DNA of 64,000 nucleotides from Angiostrongylus vasorum (taxonomy: Eukaryota > Nematoda > Chromadorea > Rhabditida > Metastrongylidae). The first letter of the stretch is position 1; the number at the start of each line of letters is the position of its first letter. Below the pieces are notes generated by a model. The model had not been told where the DNA came from. It did no database searches and saw only the letters and a list, made by a program, of their open reading frames with translations. Where the stretch lies: positions 1,302,001 through 1,366,000 of the forward strand of contig JADANN010000466.1 of assembly GCA_018806985.1 (NCBI GenBank), in the 5' to 3' direction. Made by a program: the position numbers and the translations under genes. This document shows, piece by piece, positions 23,647 through 35,227 of the stretch.

Positions 23647-26600
23647 AAACTGTCGTCTCCATTGTCTGGAACAGGTATTGGAGACATCGATCAATCTTTA
23701 ACAGCTACGAATGGGTCCTCCTCGACTCCAGCGTAAGTTTCCTTGCTTTCATGAGTGAATGGAATAAGGATCACTAGTAGACGATATGCAGTAGTAGAGA
23801 AGATGGAGTTGTAGATTAAGGGAACATTGTTCTGCAAGTTAATAGCTACAGTCAGCCTTAAGAGGCAAGAAATAAACTCGAAGAGTAGCAGTTTTAATAC
23901 TTTACAAAGGAAGTCGATAAACCGGTATGAAATGCGGTACAATGAAAGAATTACGTTCTTCTTTGGTGGCTATCATCCAGACTGTTTCGAGAACACTGGA
24001 AATCCGAACTAAGTACATTTTCAGTAAGTCTTCTGATGGAACGAAGACAGTGCACGTCATGCCAACTAGTGATGTGAAGATCGAAAGGCCACCACGTTAT
24101 GACGAACACCTCTGTGAGAATGCTGCCGTTGTCACCATCCTTCACTACGAGTTCAAGAATCGAGTACGTTGAAGCTTCCTATCTACCGATGCCATCAGCA
24201 ATTACCCGTCAACGGGATTGATTTGGGGAGCCCAAATCGGCAATGAACCCAGTTAAGCTGAGGCTGCAGTCGAAATCACAATGTTAACTTTTTTATTTGC
24301 CGCCTATTACAATTTTTTATGGCCGGGTATTGTGTAATACAATCCCAATGATGCTGAGATGTTTGCAAAACTCCGGACCGCAGGTGTCTGCTGTGAGGAA
24401 CGAACGTGCAATCACCTTTTCTTGCGGCTAACGCGTTCACCGCCATACCATGCGAGTCCTTCGTTCTGCCTTTCTCTTAGCTAGTTTTCTTTCTTTTTGA
24501 GTTGGAGTTTGTTTTAGGTTATTCATGTATGAAGTGATGGTATAATTTCAGGTTGGTCCACCATTCAAATGTCACACGTTTAATTTATGGGTGGATGGTT
24601 TTTGTGGATCTGGAGACCCAACGAGATTTAGTCTTGGTTCTTTAGGTAACATTGGTCGACAGGCCGGTGTAATACCAGTGAGAGGTCAAATTGGTGAGTG
24701 TTTACACTCGCCTCAAGGTTTCCCCTTGTGGGACCTAGAGGGGTGCTCTTCTTTTTACAACGTATCAGCAACATATGCCTCATATTGTCTACAGGTTAAT
24801 GTTTTTCAGTTACAATAGAAAATCGAATATCGTATTTATCAAATTACTTTCCAGTTGCACTTTGCGTCTTGCTTTAGTTTAAATGGAGCATATAGCAGTT
24901 GTTCCTGTTGGATGATCCTCTTGATTAAGAAGTGCATTTCTCGATGTGAAATGTTTCAGAGGGAAACAACTAATCAGTCCATCCATCACATTTGCTTGAA
25001 TCCTTGTTGAGAGTGAATGACAGGAGGCTAGCGAGCATGAGAGCCATGTGGGATTGCTATACACAGTGTAATCAGTTCCGCCGAAAAATGTAAAAGTGAA
25101 AACGAATTTGACTAGACGTTCAGAGATGAGTACTTTAGCAGTCTGGCAACCTTGGTTGACTCTTCGATGACAGCTGGTGTGCTACTATCACCATTTTTTT
25201 ATTTAAATGCTCAGAAATAAACCAGCATGTTTTACCATTTGTTGATGATTGGTATTTAGTGTCTGACAATGAAGTAGAGAAACAGATAGGTTTCTACGAG
25301 AAACAGTTGAAATTATAGAGATGAGAATAACTTTTGTAGCGTTTAGTGAATTCATCGGATTCTGCTCTGAAATAGGAATTGCTAGGAAGATTTATTATAT
25401 GAAATCAAGCTGTACGACTGCAAAGCCATTTGTGCTTTTTTGGATTGGCAAAGTAAACTGCATCTCTTTAGGAAAACTGCGAAACGCAGTTTTAGCTGTT
25501 TCAAGAGTTTAGCAATGATGCAGGCTGCCTAAGCTTTCAATGTAGCCACCGAAGGGAAAAATTCTTAAATTTTTCCAGTAATAACCACAAAAACAGCGAT
25601 TTCTGCAGTAGTTGGAATACTTTTTTGCCAGAATTTTTGCATAAAGGATAATGAAGGATAAATCTCTCAGTGATGGTCCATCCCTGAGGAATGCGCAGTG
25701 CGTTGTACTTCATTAAGCATCGTTTGAGGTGATCGAATGCATATCTGGCCTTTACAATGACTCTCGGAGGCCTACCGACATGTTGAGTCAGTGTTCCTAT
25801 CCTTCCAGACAAGTCTGGTAGCAATCTGCCGACTCCGAAGGGAGGGAGAGCTTGCTGGGCTAGAAGCGCGGGGGTCGATCCCGTATGCATCACAGGGCAA
25901 CTCCCACCACTGCGCTACACGTGCCCCCTTTAAAGAGTAAATGGAGGGGAATTCTCAACTTATTCTACTGAACTTAGTGCGGAAAGAATATATTAGAAAA
26001 ACATGACGAGCATGCAAAGAAATTAAATAAAAGCCGTCAATTGTTCAAAGTTCCTCGTATGTGCATCACATATGAATTACCTTTCTAGCGTATTAAAGGC
26101 TTCTGTGAAAGGAAATCCGAGATTTCGGAAATTCCTGTGTTCGTGAATTTTTTTCGGAAGTCGCCAATGTGTGATAAGTGTTGTCTTAGAAGGATTTGTT
26201 GCTGTTGTTTAGGATTCTTTGTGGGAATTTCTTAAAGCATTAAATTCGCTTTCATTTAACTTTGCGTTGACCTTTTTTTCCTTTTTTAGGAAAAGGTATG
26301 CAAATGCATTATGACGAAGGGCGAACATCGATAATTTGTTTGGGAGAATCGCCTTTGTTTGTACAAGCTCCGCTTCATGCTACCCGTTCGAATGATGACA
26401 CAGCTACGGTTTATCGCTTAGCCGGGGTCGCTGAATGCGAAGATGTAGACAGTAAGCTGTTTTTTTATTTTTTTGGAGATTTGAATCTTCTTAATGGTTT
26501 TATGGGTTGGAGGGTTTCTTAAGTTGTTCGCAGAAGATGTTTAATATTCTCAGAAACAGAAGTAAGCATATGTGCAAACCACCATGTTAATGGATCGTTT

Positions 26601-29256
26601 GTGACTAAAGTGAACTCTTAGAGATTGGTTACTTCTCATCTAAAAAATCCGGCTATTACATAGTTGATTCTTTGAGTGGCCCATCTCCACGAATGGTATA
26701 GGTCCCATCTTTCATTCGTTTCTTTTCCGCATAATCGACGTCTGTGATGGTGGTCTATTTCAAGAGAGCCGAGATTTGCGAGGTACATTCCATGATTCTT
26801 TAATCGTTCCCATCTGGGAATGAGGTTGGTTGATGTGGTCCACTAACCCATCAGCCCATCGTGTAGGTGGTTTTCCGATATGGCGCTTTGATCCTGTTTC
26901 TTTCACTCTACAACTGTTTTCGTCCATCGGTCATCCTTCTTCTTGCTATATGAGCGGCGTCAGCCGTTTCTGTATTGATGTATATTCTCTTAGATCTTAA
27001 AGATGAGCTCCTTTCTGGAGATCTAAGCTACGTATTCCAGCTACACTTACGTGTGGGTTAAATTTCAGAATACGTCGTTCAAACTCGCTTTAGGTGGTGC
27101 GCAGAGTTTTTCACGTGGTTGAATTATCAACTCAAGTCTCTTCTGCTCCATAATTGTGCGTAGAGAAGGGCGTTGATGGAAGAGGTGAGCGCGGAGTTTG
27201 ACATTCGTTAACTGGTCATTGGCATCTCTTGGACGCCCAAACGCAGCTTTTACCGCTTTCATTCTTCCGTCTAATTCCTTTTTCATATTTTTCCTTGCTG
27301 TTTCGACTCCCAAGATACACGTACGAGGTGATCTCTGTGATCAGCGAGCCATCCAGTTCTGTCTATACATTCGTACCATGGTTTTCCATGAACCGGGTTT
27401 TTAAAATTTATGCGATCCTATTCCCCTTTCCGCTTCGTTGTGGTCGTTGAAAATTGTTTGGCTTTTGATGGATTTCTTTCATATTGGGACTGCTAAAGAT
27501 CAATAGAAAAGTAGTGTTAATATGCTTTTTCTTAAATGACTCGTCATAACTTATGGTGTGGATCCCAGTACTTCGTTCATTCACATCGTTTCCTCGGTTC
27601 CCCCTATCCACAAAGGTCTCCATATTTGGGTATGATTTCGGGTGCTGCTTAAGAAATTTTAGTCTTCCATACGGATTTTGTGGAATGATGGTCTAGTGAG
27701 TTCTCCCTGCATAGCAGTACTGGAGCGTTGCAGATCGGAGAGAAAAGAGATTGGAGAGCAGACGAGTCTGGTATCAATTCTCCGATCCTATAGGAATGGA
27801 TAGGTTGGTTGGCGTGGTCGAGCCATATTGCTGTTCGCGTTAGACGACATTGCTTCTACTGTGCTGCGTGCGCCTAGTAATTGAAAATTTCTTGAGTCTC
27901 GACTTAAATTCGTCGAAGTTGCTCAAATGGTTGCCGTGAAGAAAAATTCTCGGAAATTGGGAAATATAGAATTTGGGCGGTGCTAGGTCCCCGCTGTGCT
28001 CGGAATGTAAAATTCGTAATCAGGCAAACCCATTCAGGCAAACCCATTCAGGCAACAGACATCTAAAATCGGCTCAATCTTTCCAGTCCACGTGGGAGCG
28101 TTCTCGCACGGCTATTTCGGGACTCCAACTAGGTCGACTGGTTTAGAAATCATAAAGAGGACGAAAGTCCTCAAATAGCAGACGAACCCACATGCAAAAG
28201 TTCGAATACCTTCGTGGCGGATTGATGCGAAGTACCGAATCGAATGTGTAACTCACTGGTACCTGTGCAAAAATTGATGTTGGATCATGTACAATAATGA
28301 AGTAGTTTAGTTTTTACAGTTTTTATTCAAGAAAAAGTTCCGTTAAGAAATGGAACCTCGTGTCTGCTAAAAATTTTTTGACGCCTTGTGTGGAGTAGAA
28401 CTTCAAAGTTTCCTCGCTTTAGTATCCCCTTTGTTAATCAAAGGGAACGCTGTGATATTTGTCAATGTTGGCTGATGTATCTATCCATTATTTGATTTTT
28501 GATGTTTTAATACTTGTCTTCACAAAGGTTTGTGCGAGCGCCGGCAAATTCTTTATTCGATTGGTTTTCTTGTTGATTGAGTGGATACTTTTTCTGTTGG
28601 AGTTACGATAAAGTGTCATTAAGGCATTCCTTTGTGGTTACCATATTCATTCTCCGATCCTTATTGATTACAAAGAGGCATTCCGTTTCGCGACCGTTAG
28701 TCTTTCTTGAAGGTTGAGTGCGAGTAGTGACATTTCTTTACCTTTAGCTGGGGTTTCATATGGGGGCAGCGACTTGAGTAACGCTATCAGAAAATGTGTT
28801 TCTTATTGTACATAGCAGTATCACCAACGGGCTGCACATCACTTCAAGCTCTGTGCAGAGTGATGAACCGTTCAGAATGTTTACTTAACATAAATGAGTT
28901 CAAATAAGATTTTAGATAGGACAATCGACATATTTGACGAAGCTACATTCGAACAACTTCTCGAAGAAGCACGAAAGCAAGGATATCGTCATGTCTATGC
29001 TCTTCAGGTCCAAATAAATACGATTTACTCATAGAATTACTTGTGTAGGGTTTTCTTCATACATAAGGTTGCCCTCTTTTCACCGTATTTTGCATGGAAA
29101 ATACAGGACAAAAAATGGTTTATTTCGAATTATGCTATTGTTTTGTAGTTTAGAACTTATGCATATGCCGAGTGTCCTTCGTCAAAGGATTTGGCAAAAG
29201 TTACCGGCGAGCAACTATACTCGACACACCGTGTTGGGTTGAGATTCATTTTATGA
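23647..29256 (+). CDS. divergent SMAD (MH2 domain) transcription factor, 5' partial
   Basis: SMADs carry TGF-beta signals to the nucleus; in nematodes they include dauer-pathway members. Exons 23647-23732, 24025-24163, 24552-24693, 26290-26451 and 28916-29007 have AG/GT borders and join in phase (2, 0, 1, 1). A last exon, 29149-29256 (TGA), fits in phase but is less sure. The first exon is Ser/Thr-rich, linker-like. MH2 follows: [40 protein letters not shown], a [10 protein letters not shown] strand, VYRL and [14 protein letters not shown]. RFxLG, IGKG and FVQ are MH2 hallmarks. No SxS phosphorylation tail is seen, which suits a Co-SMAD-like or highly derived SMAD. No MH1 domain is visible upstream. 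Introns hold SINE-A, SINE-B and RTE sequence. Which daf/sma orthologue this is remains open. Confidence 0.75.
24175..24490 (-). repeat. SINE-B copy in SMAD intron
   Basis: In reverse: 'aaaactagctaagagaaag' leading into 'catggtatggcggtgaacgcg', the 'cagacacctgcggtccgg' block and the tail. It starts about 10 bp after the 3' end of exon 24025-24163. Confidence 0.65.
25670..25926 (-). repeat. SINE-A copy in SMAD intron
   Basis: The reverse-strand head is 'gggcacgtgtagcgcagtggtgggagttgccctg' with 'gggatcgacccc' as B box. The body has 'ttgctaccagacttgtctgg' and the tail side 'gataaatctctca'. Confidence 0.75.
26680..27640 (-). mobile_element. RTE-type non-LTR retrotransposon fragment
   Basis: In reverse, pieces of an RTE reverse transcriptase C-terminal region appear in order. 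They are SYVYLGVET, a [19 protein letters not shown] helix, [12 protein letters not shown] and, further on, [14 protein letters not shown]. Stops and frameshifts separate the pieces and the usual LPAL-ETW segment is lost. It is a dead insert in the SMAD intron between exons 26290-26451 and 28916-29007. Confidence 0.6.
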
Positions 29257-29509
29257 AATACTTACAAAAGTTGGATGAGGTTGGTGCTTTGCTTGAACTA
29301 TTTGTAGACTTCCGTGATATGTTTCTTTCACTTTACTTAATATAGCAGAAGTTTGTATTATCTGGCTAGAACCTTAAAGCGACAAATATTTGGCATAAAG
29401 ACTTTATGTCTTGGTTTTCAATTTTATTACACAGCTTATACATGTTATCTCATTCCAAATGGTTATGTTATTTAGCTGCAAATACTTCTCGGCTTCTTAC
29501 CACTTCGAG

Positions 29510-29785
29510 AGTGGCGCGTGTAGCGAAATGGTTAGAACCTTCCTGCAATGCATATGGGATTGGTCCCGTGCCCCCAGGATCACCAAGTCTTCCATCCCTC
29601 CAGGGTCGGCATGTTGGTACCAGACTTGACTAGGAGGATATCATCACTGATTCGGTAAATCGGTAGACCACCGCGAGTCATTGTTTAGGTCAGATACGCA
29701 TTCAGTCACCTCACACGATGCTGAATGAAATCGAATGTAGGGCGTATCCCTTAGGGATTGATCAACATCAAGAGCTCTGTCGTGT
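29510..29785 (+). repeat. SINE-A copy, plus orientation
   Basis: The head is 'gtggcgcgtgtagcgaaatggttagaa' with 'gggattggtcccg' at the B-box position, then 'ccatccctccagggtcggc' and the 'aagagctctgtc' tail side. It lies just downstream of the putative last SMAD exon. Confidence 0.75.
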
Positions 29786-30314
29786 TATCGTTTTCTTACC
29801 ACTTGGTGAACCAGTAAAAAAAATGGGGAGTTTGATTGTTGCTTGGTAACAGTCTCCATATTTTGCAAAAATAATTGCGCGCACCTGAAATGTGTCCTGC
29901 GTTATCACTGTTTACTAATTCCTTTGTAGTTTCTTCTTTCATAATTGTTTTGACCCTATTTCTGAAGGGAAATCGTTTAATGGCTTTCTTAATTATGTTA
30001 TATTTTCAACTTCAATCTTTTCCAGAATCTATGCTTGAATATGTCTATTGGCAGAGGTGTGAGTGTTTGGAATCCGAATTCGTTGTAAAGCATGGGTTTG
30101 ATAACTCCGGAAGAGTCATCCAAACTGATGGGTTTTGCATGTCCATGTGTAAGCTTATTGAAGACCGTTTATAGAGCCGAGCAGGGTAATATGACTGCCT
30201 TTTATAGACAAAAAAAGGAAAAACGACATCAAAAGGGCCACTTAGAAGCAACGGGTTACCGAGCAGGGTTCACCGAGAGGCACGTTGAAGACAAATGATT
30301 ATATATAAGGGATA

Positions 30315-30596
30315 AAAAAAAGGATAAAGCTCTCGGCGTTGATCAATCCCTGAGGAATGCGCCATGCGTTCGACTTCATTAGGCATCGTTAGATGTGATT
30401 GGATGGATATTTGCCCTATGCAATAACTCGTGGTGGCCTACCGATATAGTGAGTCGGTGCTGTTATTCTCGCAGACAGGCCTGGTACCAATTTGCCCATA
30501 CCGGAAGAGTGGAAGGTTTGGTGAGTCTGGGGTGCGGGGATCGATACCGTGTGTAGTGCAGGGCGCCTCCGACCACTGCGTCACACGCGCCCTAAT
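30315..30596 (-). repeat. SINE-A copy
   Basis: Full-length reverse copy. The head is 'agggcgcgtgtgacgcagtggtcggaggcgccctg', the B box 'ggtatcgatccc', and the plus-strand start 'aaaggataaagctctcgg' is the tail. Confidence 0.75.
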
Positions 30597-30655
30597 CTAT
30601 GTATATATATATGCATGTATATATGTATACATAAGTATATGTGCATGTATATATG

Positions 30656-30697
<42 letters not shown>
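30597..30697. repeat. TA/TATG-rich microsatellite
   Basis: Imperfect tatatg and (TA)n units end in about 38 bp of pure TA. The tract abuts the head end of the SINE-A copy. Confidence 0.85.
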
Positions 30698-30699
<2 letters not shown>

Positions 30700-30700
<1 letters not shown>

Positions 30701-32080
30701 GGGGCATTGTGTGTGACAAGCTGTGTGTGTTTTTTAGAATGCTTTATTCACATGGTATAGAAAGTACCCAATAAACTCGATTCGTTTTCAGGTATTTTTT
30801 TGGATAAATTAGTGACTGTATAATTGCGCTGGGTTTTATGAATAGAAATGTACATTAAAAGGAAAGAACAACATGGTTAACCACACCTTGTTTTAAGTTA
30901 CAGGTTGTTTTGGAAATGATCACACTTTTAGGTTCTATCGACGCTACCTACTCCTGCTCATGATGTTCATAGCTTCTCCTGAGAAGGTATTGAAATGTTT
31001 AACAGTGTACTAAGTTTAATTCTTGTGTAGTTTTTGACACTTTGAACGTTGTGATTAATAATCAACTTCTCACGAACATACGAGATGCTTTTGTCAGATA
31101 TGTCAACTTGTGAACGTAAGCATATTTCCTGTAAACATGGTCGATTCCGTTGTTTTTCCGATGTTTCCTCCAAATTATCATAATGTAATAGTATCAGAAC
31201 GGACCATTCAAGTGAAATTTTCCAAAGCTCTACTTGAAACTCGACAGATAGGTGTGAGCATTTGGTCTTGTTTGACGAATGCATTTATTTCTTTGGTTGT
31301 GACTACGGTGTATCTGTCTAGAGAATTTCATTTACAAAGAGACCTTTGGAAGTCTGATGAAATCTTTATCATACTCTATAGCTAGATGAGTTTGATAACA
31401 TCGTCATGGTGTTTGATGACAAAGAGATAGGTTTCATTTCTTGGGATAAGGAGAGTCTACTTCAATGTCAAAGAACAGCTTGATGGCTTCTTCCATAGCA
31501 GCATCTGTTGATTTCTTGTAGATAACCTAGATAGAACATTGTTTGCCATACTGTTTTTGAAATGGTCGAAGTATTATTCTCATGCCATAAACGTCTGCTT
31601 AAATGGTGGAAATTATTAGTTGAACAAGTAGCTTTTTCCCTATTAATACGTTGTTCTTTTCTATTTTTGCTGTTTTTCTTCGACTACGCGTTCGCACTAA
31701 ATTTTTCATGCATGTCTGTGGATTTCTGGATGTTTCTTCTGTTTTACGGATATTGAATACTGTAACGAGCTTAGGAAACAAGATCACCGTGGCAGAGCTA
31801 TTAGAGGAATTCTAAGGAAAGCATTTCTCAGTGGTATAGTGTTGAAGCATCAAGAATTTTGTTGACATTAGCATGAAGATGTGTCATTGGTGTATCCTAA
31901 TGCTATTTTTAATGATGGTTAGAAAACGAGTATTTCTCATTTTCGCTTTGAAATAGGGACTACACAGGATGCAGAGTGGGTCGTAGGTCAATAGTTAATA
32001 AGAGTGGAACTCTTGATTGTTGTTGCTGGACTTAATAATTACATCAATATGTAAACGACCTTTAACTGCCGTATATTTCA
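30700..32080. other. no recognisable gene
   Basis: AT-rich, with several AG/GT-like sites but no phased exon with a known motif. If the SMAD gene has further 3' exons, they could lie at the start of this stretch. Confidence 0.3.
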
Positions 32081-32084
32081 ATCT

Positions 32085-32410
32085 TTCAAGTTCGATTCCG
32101 CTCCGGGCCAAGCAGACCTCTCCTACCTCTGGAGTCGGGGAATTGGTACAGGACTTGTCTGGGTAAAAATCACTCTGCAATCCAGTTGGGAACGCTGCAG
32201 CCCTGCTATCTCAGGACTCTTGCTCTACCAGCATTCTACGACGTTCAAGGTGAAATGGAAATCCTCAAGCAGCAAGCGAAGCCACACATAAAAACTTGGA
32301 AGACCTTCGTGTATGATGAATACCAGGAAACGAACTGGATGTGAGAAGTGCTGGGATCCGCACAGTACACGTGAGGACGGATCAGATAAATTAAAATAAA
32401 GAAAAAATAA
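32085..32410 (+). repeat. SINE-C copy
   Basis: Starts near the B box ('aagttcgattccgctccgg'), so the A-box head is missing. It continues through 'ggtacaggacttgtctgggt' and 'cagcattctacgacgttcaag' to an A-rich 'aaaataaagaaaaaataaa' tail. Confidence 0.65.
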
Positions 32411-33260
32411 ATAGTTCAATCATTGAAGACAGTGCTGCATTCTGCTACGTCGAGAACATCTTGTCATTGCATCTATTCTGATGACCACGCCTTGACATTT
32501 CCAAGTCTCTTTAAGGAGCAGGAGGAATATTTGGAGTGTGTTCAACATTGTACTGAAGTTACAGCTGTGTAGCTCTTCTCATTCTGTAAGTTTTCTTAGC
32601 GCACTCCTTTCGTTCTGCGTGGTCCAAGGTGTTCGCCTTTTTCCTCCTACACACCTTGTTCGCATTCGTTGGTTCGTTGGTCATCTATACTGATTCCTGT
32701 GTATTCGTATTCTTAGTTTTGTGCTAGATATGACAAAAGGTTGGTGATCAAAGTCTGATCATTAAGTTAGTATTAGAGTTTTCCAAGAATATGGCCGCAT
32801 TGGGCGAAAACGTGGAAATCAACCATTGAGAGTGGATGGATAAAAAGTATAGCTTATTAAGCTCATTAAGCTTTCTTAAAGTGCGACGGAAATAAATGGA
32901 CACATTGTGAAGTCGTGAATTATTACAACGCTTCGAAGTTGGCATGCTTTGTTCACTTGTGTTATCTGTCGTAGAGCTGACCAACAAGTGACTAATAGGT
33001 CACCACGGAGTTTACATTTTCCTATGCAGCGTGCAAAAATTATTCAATGGTTTTTCAATGGAAGGGATTCCAGTGTTGGCTAGAGAGACTCGAAGAGCGT
33101 TATCTGTATGTTCTCGTAATGAAGTTTGGCAAATTGATCAGTGGCTTTTTGGTTTACCGTTGTGTACCCGAAGGACCTTTTCACTGAAGACTTTTGTAAG
33201 TTTTGCAAACAATATTACGATGTTTTTCCTTTTAGTTTTGATATCCTCTCATTCCAAACG

Positions 33261-35186
33261 TTACCCAAAAGTCATTTTAGCGTCTGACAATTGGAGAACA
33301 AAAAATTGCTTGTCAAAAGTGGTGGTGAACACCGCTTGTAGTGGCAGTTCTTGCAGGCAGAAGCTTATCTGCGCCAATTCACAGGCCACACTCTCTTCAT
33401 CAACAATAGCCTGTAGGAGCAAAATGTGAAATTGTTAAGAAGACGTCCTCCCATGGGCGATTCCTGTCAGGGAGGCTAGTCGTTAGAGAGGAGTATCGTC
33501 GTGTTGAAAAAGCGTGCATGAGGTCAAGATTGAAGTTTTGACATGCTCACGACTATGCATGCAAACATTCGTCGTGTTCGGAGTTCTTTATAATTTCTGC
33601 CCAGTGTTGGTACTTTGGAAATAGGGGACTGGTCAGTTTTAAAGTGGAAGATGTATTTAAATGCTCTTATTCACCTCAATATGTAAATCGTTTACAAACT
33701 TGTCCAACGGAACGATGCCGAAACTTATTCGTTCATTCAAGTTATGCAGTGCTTTTTGGAGAGCCTGTGCATCTTGTGGAGTAGGCTTCCAGGATATGCC
33801 TAAGAGAGGGTGAAGTTAGATTGTGTGAGGATACGATGTGTACTTGGTTGTTGTTTTAGAAACAGTTCACTTATTAACATCTTGTCTATAGATCGGTCAG
33901 TTATTATTTGAGTTTATGAAGCGCAAACTTCCTTAGTCGGTGGTTTTTTATGCTTCACTAGCTTAGCTTGTGGAACTTCAATGAAATTTGAAGAACAAAA
34001 GTTCAAACCTTTATCTTTAGCTCCTTTAAATTCCGATTCACCTTTGTAGTGCTTAGTTTCTGTGGAATTCTTGCCAGCAGCGACTCTATCATTATAAAAT
34101 GCTGCTCCCCTAAATTCATTCGTGTAGAAGTTTTTTTTTCTAAAACTAGTATACCTAGACATCCTAACGGTCTACCACCTCATCGTGGCTGGGAGGTGTG
34201 CGATGCACAGTGGGGATTCATGCCCCTGGCAAGGTCTTCCAAGCTGAGAAGGTGTCCAGCGTTTCCACCAGAAAGCCCAGCTAAGAGCAAACCAATGCCA
34301 GGACCCACTATTGTCCTGGTGTGAGACTAATCGCATAGTGACAAATCTTCCTCTGATCCACAGAGGCGGCGACTGCCTGTGGTGGTTATACCTGGGGCAG
34401 ACTTCGGCCAGGTTGACCTCGGGACTCCAGCGAAACACAGTGGCTAAACCAGCAAAACTGCGAAAAATGGTGTTTCTGCTGGGGTCCGCACAATCAGTGA
34501 GGTGGGGCCGTCAAAGTATCCAAGTAAATATATCTAGACAGTGCCCATGCGGGGTTGCGTTCTCGGGTTAGCTTCTTGACAGTGGTTTGCTGTATCTAAT
34601 GGAACATTTGAAACACATTCATATGGAGAAAATTGTAGAATTTTTGTGGGATTCGTACTCTAACTCACCGTACAGAATTTCGTTCGACATCAAATGCGAC
34701 AGCCTTCTTAATCCGTTCTTCATGGAGCAAACGTTCTACTGCATTCCTTAAGATCAGCTTATATTTTTCGAATAATGTTTGTGATTCAAAATTTTTATTG
34801 TTTTTTTCACAAGTGATTAATATTTATGTGGTGAGATCTCGAAGGGGCCAGTCGGCTGTCAATACTAGGAGTGAGCTGCTACTCTTTTTGAATATTTTTT
34901 TCCTAACATGACATGACTCCAGCACTTCTTGCACTCGATTCGTTTCCTCGTATCCGCTATCTACGATGGTTTTCGGACTTTTTACATATGTGGTGATCTT
35001 CTGCTTGAGGATTTTTCACATTCTTCATAAATGTCCTTGCATACTGGTTGAGTCGATTCGCCTTGGAATGCTGCAATAGCTGATCTAGGTCGTTTCCACG
35101 GGGATTGGAGAGATTGAGCTGATTTCAGACAAGTCTGGTAGCAATGACCCAATCCCGTGAGAGAGAGAGAGAGAGAAAGAGACAGA

Positions 35187-35227
<41 letters not shown>

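Noticed and set aside
26298..26522. Continuation of the SMAD frame past 26451
   Set aside because: A|GTAAGC is a good donor there and the next exon at 28916 joins in phase to the expected IFD motif; the read-through is low-complexity T-rich sequence.
28021..28056. Short direct repeat of 'aggcaaacccattc'
   Set aside because: Only two and a half units; a small tandem duplication with no further structure.
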